Under the pieces are notes generated by a model, which saw only the letters and a program-made list of their open reading frames with translations, searched no databases and had not been told where the DNA came from. Source: Alphaproteobacteria bacterium MarineAlpha3_Bin7 (GTDB lineage Bacteria > Pseudomonadota > Alphaproteobacteria > Rhodospirillales > UBA2165). Taken from it: DNA of 37,376 nt. The first letter of the stretch is position 1. Every line of letters starts with the position of its first letter. Location: positions 1-37,376 of the forward strand of contig PTLG01000006.1 in NCBI GenBank assembly GCA_002937995.1, in the 5' to 3' direction. Positions 31,365 through 37,376 of this stretch are shown here, in pieces. A program made the translations under genes and the position numbers.

Positions 31365-32999
31365 TTGCTTTATAAGAAGTGTTCCTTGTGTTTTGCTACC
31401 TTGATGAAAGTGAAAAGCATATTTGGCGAATTTCGTTGGTCTTTTCTACCTCCACTTATGGTGTATCTCGCTGCAGGCGTTGCCGCCTTAACGGGAATTG
31501 TCGGGACATTTTTTGTCAAAGAGTATTTGGGTTTATCGGCGATTTTTCTTGCTGGTCTTGGTTTTTGGGCTGGCCTACCCTGGGCACTAAAACTACCCCT
31601 CGGTCATTTGGTTGACCTGATCTGGCGATATAAAGCCTGGATGATAATTGCTGGAGCCGTCGTTCTAGCTGCAAGTAGCTTAATAATGTTAATGCTAGTT
31701 CTCGATCGTAATTTCATGGAGTCTATTTTTCCAATCCCGGTATGGTTTATTATTGCAACAATTTCTGCCCCTGTAGGATACGTACTTCAAGATGTTGTCG
31801 CCGACGCCATGACAGTTGAAGCAGTACCAACCAAAGATGATATGGGACAACCTCTGGAGCCGGAAAGAGTAAAATCAATGCACATAACTATGCAAACTCT
31901 TGGCAGAATCGCAATTATTGGCGGCACCTTGCTCGTTGCTATAGTAAATATGGCTGTATTTGCTGGCGTGGATCAACTTGCAGAAAATGAAAAACTTGAT
32001 GCCTATGCTAGGGTCTATGCTTATTCACTTGTTATACCCATAATTTCTGTAACAGGTGTTCTCTTGGCTTTTATTCAACAAAAAATCAAGCTGAGAACAT
32101 TAACAGCAAATGGGGTGCCAACTGAAGAGGCAAAGCTGTCTATAGCCCCCAAGCAAGATAATATAAGTCCTAACTGGACTATTTTACTTGGATCCGCTGT
32201 GTTTGTTGTTTTTTCAGTTTCAGTAGGCGTGTCGGGGATGCCTTTTTCTCAGGAAATTGTATTCTTTGGGTCCCTGGCAATAATACTATTTTTGCTGTAT
32301 CGCCTGATGCAAGAATTAGATGTTAAAGCTCAAAAAATCCTTATTGGAACGGCGATAATGGTCTTCATTTTTAGAGCTATGCCAGGCCCAGGCGCGGGAG
32401 CTAGTTGGTTTGAAATAGACAAACTTGGCTTTGACCAACAGTTCTTCTCTCTTTTGTCTCTAATTGCCGCATGCTTAACAATCTTTGGGATAATCGTCTT
32501 GAGACCTCTAATGGCCAGTAGCAGTATGGCGCGGCTAATCATAATACTCTCAATAGCTGGAGGAATTTTATATTTACCCTCTATTGGTCTTTATTATGGA
32601 GTACATAACTGGACTTCAAGTGTGACTAGCGGAGTAGTCGACGCTCGCTTCATTGCAATCTTCAACACTGCATTGGAGAGCCCACTAGGACAGGTTTCCA
32701 TGATACCAATATTGGCTTGGATAGCTAGATCAGCACCTAGCCACCTCAAGGCAACTTTTTTTGCTGTACTGGCTAGTTTTACTAATCTAGCACTATCTGC
32801 CAGTAATCTGGGCACAAAGTACCTAAACCAAATTTTTGTGATTAGTAGAGAAGTAAAAACAGAGACGGGAATGATTAAAGTTGCCGAAGATTATTCCTCA
32901 CTGGGATTACTTTTAATTTCGGTAGCTTTATTAGTATTAATTATACCGATGATTTCTGTTTGGTTAACCCAAAAAAGTAAATTTAGTTCAAATATCTAA
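31365..32999 (+). CDS. BT1/folate-biopterin-type major facilitator transporter
   Basis: About 544 residues (or about 531 from the alternative ATG at 31404) with 12-14 hydrophobic segments. GLPWALKLPLGHLVDLIWRYKAWMII near residues 70-95 and YVLQDVVADAMTVEAVP near 140-155 match the LPWxxKxxxG and DxxxDAxxxE signatures of BT1-type folate/biopterin carriers, so I prefer this to a general MFS call. A second half with ARSAPSHLKATFFAVLASFTNLALSASNLGTKYLNQIF is also typical. GGGG lies eight bases before the TTG at 31365. It converges, three bases apart, with a MetE-like gene whose family uses methyltetrahydrofolate, so pterin or folate uptake is an attractive but unproven link. Confidence 0.72.
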   Translation: MLYKKCSLCFATLMKVKSIFGEFRWSFLPPLMVYLAAGVAALTGIVGTFFVKEYLGLSAIFLAGLGFWAGLPWALKLPLGHLVDLIWRYKAWMIIAGAVVLAASSLIMLMLVLDRNFMESIFPIPVWFIIATISAPVGYVLQDVVADAMTVEAVPTKDDMGQPLEPERVKSMHITMQTLGRIAIIGGTLLVAIVNMAVFAGVDQLAENEKLDAYARVYAYSLVIPIISVTGVLLAFIQQKIKLRTLTANGVPTEEAKLSIAPKQDNISPNWTILLGSAVFVVFSVSVGVSGMPFSQEIVFFGSLAIILFLLYRLMQELDVKAQKILIGTAIMVFIFRAMPGPGAGASWFEIDKLGFDQQFFSLLSLIAACLTIFGIIVLRPLMASSSMARLIIILSIAGGILYLPSIGLYYGVHNWTSSVTSGVVDARFIAIFNTALESPLGQVSMIPILAWIARSAPSHLKATFFAVLASFTNLALSASNLGTKYLNQIFVISREVKTETGMIKVAEDYSSLGLLLISVALLVLIIPMISVWLTQKSKFSSNI

Positions 33000-33002
33000 T
33001 TT

Positions 33003-34181
33003 CTACTGTTTTATTGGAACCAGAGAGAATTTTGTATCAGCTGCTGGAATATATGCCTCCTCCAACCCTAACTCTTTTCTAACAATATTGGCTCCTCGTA
33101 CTAGTGAAACCATTTTGTAAAAAGCGTGCATTCTACTCATAGACTGACGGCCAAAACCGCAGTCACTGGACAAGATCAACCTCTCGGGCTCTATATACTT
33201 TAGACATAATCGAATTAGATCAGCAACTTCATGTGGTCTTTCTATCTGTAAAGTGCGATGACTAATAAAACCGACAGCTACCTTTTTATCTTTTGAAATC
33301 ATGGACCCATAAAGTGGGAAGTCCAAACCTCCGTTACTGGCACCTTCTAGTGTTAAAACATCAATATCCAGCTGATCCAGAAAGGGCAATGCATCTTTGT
33401 ATGAAACATCCATAGGAAACATTTTTTGGGCGCCAGGACTACCCCAACAGGTGTGTGCCCAAACTTCACATTTGTCACGAAGGCCTGCAACCTCACAATT
33501 AAATGCCTCCACATATTTTTCTGGAGTTATCTCCTGATTGCTGCCCTGTAAGGATTGATGTATAGCGGGTTCTTCTATTTGAACTATTGGTGCCCCGGCA
33601 TCAGCAAGAGTATGATACTCTTCATTAAGTGACTTGGACAAAGCCATCAATAGTTCAAATCTTGAATCATAATATTCATTAATGCACATATGGGCCAATA
33701 CTTGAGCAGAAATTGAGCCTACCTTTAGTGGCTTGGCAGACATGGATGCTGCTGCTTTCCATGCTCTATCCAGTTGCATACTAGAAGCACCAATCTCATG
33801 TTTTATTTTTGGTGTAAGCCGAGTTTCGATTACCTCCCAAACAAAATCACCCGGACCTGTATTATCCATAGCGGCGTAGGGTTGCACTTCTACATCTGCC
33901 GCTCCGACGCCTAAAATACGCTCTAGAGCATAACTTACCCAACTTTTCCCAGCCACATCATCATCAAGCCTTGTATCTCCGTCTACAAATATATCTATTC
34001 CCGCCTTATTTTGAGCACTTATGTGACAGGAAAGACAATCCATATGTTGTTCGCGGTAAGCACGTCGCGAGAGACCCTCGGATAGTGTTTTACCTCGCAG
34101 GTTTTCTGTATACCAAGTGGGGCGCGGAAGCGCACCGGTCGTAGTTGTCAATAAGGAACCAGCTTTAGTGGCGGTAAACAT
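33003..34181 (-). CDS. Cobalamin-independent methionine synthase (MetE C-terminal)-like zinc methyltransferase
   Basis: About 392 residues, the size of a single MetE catalytic barrel rather than the two-barrel enzyme (about 750). N-terminal LLTTTTGALPRPTWYTENLRGKT and QIEEPAIHQSL match the core-MetE group. A zinc site is suggested by EVWAHTCWGS (His-x-Cys) and the later LILSSDCGFGRQSM (Cys), the same ligand set as in MetE and epoxyalkane:CoM transferase. Transfer of an alkyl group between a thiol and folate, or attack of a thiol on an activated carbon, are the known family reactions; the substrate is unknown. AAAGG lies eight bases before ATG 34181. It lies upstream of nothing else on its strand and converges with the BT1-type transporter. 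Confidence 0.8.
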   Translation of the reverse strand: MFTATKAGSLLTTTTGALPRPTWYTENLRGKTLSEGLSRRAYREQHMDCLSCHISAQNKAGIDIFVDGDTRLDDDVAGKSWVSYALERILGVGAADVEVQPYAAMDNTGPGDFVWEVIETRLTPKIKHEIGASSMQLDRAWKAAASMSAKPLKVGSISAQVLAHMCINEYYDSRFELLMALSKSLNEEYHTLADAGAPIVQIEEPAIHQSLQGSNQEITPEKYVEAFNCEVAGLRDKCEVWAHTCWGSPGAQKMFPMDVSYKDALPFLDQLDIDVLTLEGASNGGLDFPLYGSMISKDKKVAVGFISHRTLQIERPHEVADLIRLCLKYIEPERLILSSDCGFGRQSMSRMHAFYKMVSLVRGANIVRKELGLEEAYIPAADTKFSLVPIKQ

Positions 34182-34226
34182 CACAAAAACCTTTTCTAAG
34201 TAAATTCATGTTAAGTTATGAAGAAT

Positions 34227-34562
34227 CTATTTCTTGTATTCTATTTCGAGAGCTATAAGATCTGCCTCTCCTGCCACTGTTACGTTATGCTCAAAACCAC
34301 CGTCTACATCATAAAAGGTTGCCTTACCTTCGCTTGATTCTATGGAACCGGTTTTACCATCACCAAGCTCTACATTTACCTCACAGGATTGAAAGTGATA
34401 TCCCACATAATTATACTCGTGACGGTGCCACCCAGACTGTTGGCCAGGTTTTATGCGATGAAAAGTTATTCTGGTCGTCTCGTTATCAAGTAAAACCTCA
34501 GGAACACTCAGGCTACCGTCCGATTCTGCATCCTCATTCAATGTCTCTAGTTGCTTGGACAT
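34227..34562 (-). CDS. Small cupin protein
   Basis: 111 residues forming one cupin barrel. Motif 1 is PGQQSGWHRHEYNYVGYHF with two His, and motif 2 is VDGGFEHNVTVAGE with a further His. The motif-1 Glu seems to be the residue after the second His (HRHE). A GGGGGG ribosome site precedes the ATG at 34562. It lies 45 bases before the MetE-like gene and 75 bases after the VOC gene on the same strand. Many such proteins have no proven activity, so I only call the fold. Confidence 0.75.
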   Translation of the reverse strand: MSKQLETLNEDAESDGSLSVPEVLLDNETTRITFHRIKPGQQSGWHRHEYNYVGYHFQSCEVNVELGDGKTGSIESSEGKATFYDVDGGFEHNVTVAGEADLIALEIEYKK

Positions 34563-34637
34563 GCCCCCCCCTTTTTTTCCAAGTTTCTATTGATCTTGTA
34601 CTAATTATAATTAATTTACAAAAAATATGGTCATTTG

Positions 34638-35546
34638 TTAACCAGTTAAAACATCTTCACCTACCATCCATCTAGCATATGGTGGAGATTCTTCCCAATA
34701 ACGTGGTTCCCAGCTGTCATCCAAGCGATCCATATCCGCAAAGTACTCAATATCACCCCCGCAAGGATTCTTAAAATACCAGAAACAATTAGAACCCAAA
34801 GAATGCCTGCCCGGTCCAGATACACTTTCCGCACCTCTTTCTAACATATACTGTCCACCAGTCATAATTTCATCAAATGAATTAACTTCAAAAGCTACAT
34901 GATTAAAATACTGTTTAGTACCCTGTCTATGAAACAGGAAAATTGAATGGTGAAAATTAGAACCCTCAGCTCTCATGAAGGTTCCACCGTCTTTGGATCT
35001 ATCCGAAAGCCTGAAGTTAAGTCGTTTTATATAAAACTCTGCAGCCTCCCAGTTGCCATCTGATCTAATGCTGTAAACCACATGACCTATTCTTATGGGC
35101 GTGGCCCTCTCCTGGGGCCAGATGGTCTCATTCCAACGAGCAATGTCTTCATGAAAATTCAATTTATTCTTATGTACTTTTGCTTCAGAAAAATTAGAAA
35201 CTTTAAAGCCAATATAATTGCCGCTATCGTCTTGGCTATGAATAGTGCCATCACTTCCAGAGATTACTTCCCTGTCTGAACTAAGCTCTTTATAAATTTT
35301 ATCTAAATCTAATAAGCTATCTACTCCCCAAATAACTTCACGAACTGTAGAACCTACCTCATGGCTAGGGGGGAGGCTAACGTCACCGATCAATCTAAGC
35401 GAAACAATTTGATTCTCTAGTGTTTTGAAGTTAGCACCTTCACTAGTTTCCTCTAATTTAATTAAACCCCAATTTTCAAGAAAGTCAGAACACTCACGGA
35501 TATCCGATACACCGTATATTAACTCCTCGATCCTGCTAATAGCCAT
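34638..35546 (-). CDS. Two-domain VOC extradiol dioxygenase-like protein, copy 2
   Basis: 302 residues, paralogous to the VOC protein at 18515. The C-terminal domain keeps a His-His-Glu triad in RIGHVVYSI, YFNHVAFEV and DIEYFADMD, and the SGPGRHSLGSNCFWYFKNPCGGDIEYFAD stretch parallels its copy. The N-terminal domain starts ISRIEELIYGVSDIRECSDFLENWGL. The fold and triad fit type I extradiol ring cleavage. ATG 35546 is chosen since GGTGG lies just upstream; the frame from 35561 has none. It is transcribed away from the aryl-CoA ligase gene at 35698, across a 150-base divergent region. Confidence 0.8.
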   Translation of the reverse strand: MAISRIEELIYGVSDIRECSDFLENWGLIKLEETSEGANFKTLENQIVSLRLIGDVSLPPSHEVGSTVREVIWGVDSLLDLDKIYKELSSDREVISGSDGTIHSQDDSGNYIGFKVSNFSEAKVHKNKLNFHEDIARWNETIWPQERATPIRIGHVVYSIRSDGNWEAAEFYIKRLNFRLSDRSKDGGTFMRAEGSNFHHSIFLFHRQGTKQYFNHVAFEVNSFDEIMTGGQYMLERGAESVSGPGRHSLGSNCFWYFKNPCGGDIEYFADMDRLDDSWEPRYWEESPPYARWMVGEDVLTG

Positions 35547-35697
35547 TCCACCACACCCCACATATTAATTTAATAGGAAGGAAATAATTAAACAAAAATG
35601 ATAGCCCTAAAATTATTATTAGAATAAACTTCTGAACTAGATCAGTATAATAGAAAAATTATTAAGTCTGTAGCCAAAATTAGGGAGGTTGCACTTT

Positions 35698-37365
35698 ATG
35701 TCTAAAAACAACCCTCAATCCAATAAAGTTCCTGGAGGTGTTCCTTCTGCACATGTTGACACGTCTATTAAAGACCTATTGCCAGACCCTAGCCAACTAC
35801 CAGAATTTGACTTCACAGGAACCCCCGAATTAGCCAAATATCCAGATTATCTCAATGCAGCCTCTGAATTACTTGATGCAAATGTCGAGAACGGATTTGG
35901 CAACCGAATTGCTATCTCTTACGAACAAAAATCATGGACCTATAAGCAACTTTTGGAACTCAGCAACCAAATCGCCAGGGTGTTAGTTGAAGACTGTAAA
36001 CTTCAAACTGGCGGGAGAGTTCTACTTCGGTCTGGAAACACACCTATGCTAGTTGCTTGTTGGTTTGCAGTTTTAAAAGCCGGGGGTATTTGCGTGACTA
36101 CTATGCCCCTTCTAAGATCTAGAGAACTAGAGTTTATCATTGAAAAAGCAGGTGTTTCGGTAGCTCTGTCAGATATTGAATTACAAGACGATATTAGAGA
36201 AGCTTCCGAAAAAACTGGGCGCATACAACACTTACACTATTTCTCAAAAATGGGTGAAAATGACAATAATTCCACGTTGGAAAAATTATGTGAAGGAAAA
36301 TCCTCAAGCTTTGAAAACATTTTGACAGCGGCTGACGATATTGCACTAATCGCATTTACCTCAGGTACGACAGGCAATCCCAAAGGTACAGTACATTATC
36401 ACCGAGATATTTTGGCTATAACTGACTGTTTCCCTAGGTATGTGGGTAAAATCTCTCCAGATGATGTAATTACCGGAACTCCTCCTCTTGCATTTACCTT
36501 TGGATTAGGCGGGGTGACATTGTTCCCCATGAGATTTGGAGCTTCAACAAGATTTTTTCCAGCCAGCGGACCCGAAGCACTTTTTGATACAATTTCCAGG
36601 TATAGTGTAACTCAAGTTTATACGGCTCCCACGGCCTTTAGAGCCATGTCGAACTTGGTTGGTAAGTATGACCTCTCCAGTTTACGGCAGGGTATATCCG
36701 CTGGGGAAACCCTTCCAAAAGCTACGTGGGAAGCCTTTCACGAAGCTACCGGCGTTAAGATAATAGACGGACTTGGTTCAACTGAGATGTTGCACATATT
36801 TGTTTCAGCATCGGGTGACAAAATTAAGCCCGGTTTCACTGGTGTTCCAATACCTGGTTATAAAGCAAAAATAGTTGATGAATTGGGTAATGAATGCTCA
36901 AGCGGTACGCCTGGTCTACTAGCTGTAAAAGGACCAACTGGTTGCCGTTATTTAGACGATCCCAGACAAGAGAATTACGTTAAAGATGGTTGGAATTTTC
37001 CTGGAGACGTTTATGAAAAAGATTCAGAAGGATATTATAAATATGTAGCAAGGGCCGATGATATGATAATCTCGTCCGGCTACAATATTTCAGGACCAGA
37101 AGTTGAAAATGTGCTTCTTGAAAACCCAAATGTATTAGAATGCGCGGTTGTGGCCGAACCTGACCCCGATAGAACCAATATTGTAAAAGCATACATTGTT
37201 TTGAGGGACAGTGGCCAGGGTAGCCCAGAACTTACCGAAAAATTGCAAAACTACGTTAAGGAAAAAATTGCGCCTTATAAATATCCAAGAGCTATCGAGT
37301 ACACTGAGGAATTACCTAAAACTGCAACTGGAAAACTGCAACGTTTCAGGTTAAGAGAAAGATAA
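35698..37365 (+). CDS. Aryl-CoA ligase, benzoate/2-aminobenzoate-CoA ligase family
   Basis: About 555 residues of the acyl-adenylate-forming superfamily. The N-terminal DPSQLPEFDFTGTPELAKYP and YLNAASELLDANVENG are the lead-in of benzoate/2-aminobenzoate-CoA ligases. The P-loop is FTSGTTGNPKGTVHYHRDI near 215-235, followed by TGTPPLAFTFGLGG, SAGETLPKATWEAF, DGLGSTEMLHIFVSA, the GDVYEKDSEGYYKYVARADDMIISSGYNISGPEVE hinge and a catalytic Lys in LPKTATGKLQRFRLRER. It converts an aromatic acid to its CoA thioester with ATP. GGAGG lies nine bases before ATG 35698. The gene is complete and ends 11 bases before the window edge. Which acid it uses (benzoate, aminobenzoate, cinnamate-like) cannot be decided from motifs. 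Confidence 0.88.
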   Translation: MSKNNPQSNKVPGGVPSAHVDTSIKDLLPDPSQLPEFDFTGTPELAKYPDYLNAASELLDANVENGFGNRIAISYEQKSWTYKQLLELSNQIARVLVEDCKLQTGGRVLLRSGNTPMLVACWFAVLKAGGICVTTMPLLRSRELEFIIEKAGVSVALSDIELQDDIREASEKTGRIQHLHYFSKMGENDNNSTLEKLCEGKSSSFENILTAADDIALIAFTSGTTGNPKGTVHYHRDILAITDCFPRYVGKISPDDVITGTPPLAFTFGLGGVTLFPMRFGASTRFFPASGPEALFDTISRYSVTQVYTAPTAFRAMSNLVGKYDLSSLRQGISAGETLPKATWEAFHEATGVKIIDGLGSTEMLHIFVSASGDKIKPGFTGVPIPGYKAKIVDELGNECSSGTPGLLAVKGPTGCRYLDDPRQENYVKDGWNFPGDVYEKDSEGYYKYVARADDMIISSGYNISGPEVENVLLENPNVLECAVVAEPDPDRTNIVKAYIVLRDSGQGSPELTEKLQNYVKEKIAPYKYPRAIEYTEELPKTATGKLQRFRLRER

Positions 37366-37376
37366 AATCTTAAAAA

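Noticed and set aside
35646-35651. TATAAT upstream of the aryl-CoA ligase as a promoter
   Set aside because: The -10 box is perfect but no acceptable -35 box lies 16-18 bases upstream, so I did not list it as a promoter.

Overview
The window is AT-rich, densely packed bacterial DNA. I see no rRNA, tRNA, CRISPR array or insertion sequence. Heavy use of secondary transporters with periplasmic binding proteins (one TTT system, one TRAP system, one peptide-type ABC importer with two binding proteins) plus many ring-oxidation-type enzymes suggests a free-living, probably marine, proteobacterium. Alphaproteobacteria is my best guess, from gene style only. Several genes appear to start at TTG or GTG behind good Shine-Dalgarno sequences.

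Layout. (1) 1-5436: the N-terminal part of an IclR-type repressor cut by the window edge, a CobW/G3E GTPase, a divergent LVIVD-type beta-propeller gene, an unrecognised protein, an FMN-dependent 2-hydroxyacid dehydrogenase and a convergent cupin. (2) 5625-8797: a tripartite tricarboxylate transporter in the order tctC-tctA-tctB, with a recognisable promoter and a terminator/attenuator after tctC. (3) 8846-14368, all on the minus strand: a 25-codon ORF with a terminator; then a peroxiredoxin whose peroxidatic cysteine codon is UGA followed by a bacterial SECIS-like hairpin (a probable selenoprotein); a glutathione transferase; a PaaA-type diiron protein without its usual PaaB-E partners; two crotonases; a PaaK-like CoA ligase; and a 60-residue protein. 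(4) 14992-26404, minus strand: a long operon that interleaves an ABC importer (two binding proteins, two permeases, two ATPases) with a Rieske oxygenase alpha subunit, a SnoaL-like protein, two VOC proteins and a four-EF-hand periplasmic protein. (5) 26628-29763, plus strand: a TRAP transporter whose binding protein carries a fused N-terminal EF-hand pair. (6) 29795-37365: an FAA hydrolase, a VOC protein, a BT1-type transporter converging on a MetE-like zinc protein, a cupin, a further extradiol-type VOC protein and a benzoate/2-aminobenzoate-CoA ligase-type enzyme.

Taken together the genes look like uptake plus catabolism of small organic or aromatic acids: ring hydroxylation (Rieske), ring cleavage (VOC dioxygenases), cleavage of the product (FAA hydrolase), and a CoA-thioester branch (CoA ligases, PaaA-type oxygenase, crotonases). 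The substrates cannot be read from the sequence. The strongest unusual signals are the UGA-containing peroxiredoxin with its SECIS-like hairpin, the orphan PaaA-type oxygenase operon, and EF-hand modules linked to two neighbouring solute uptake loci.
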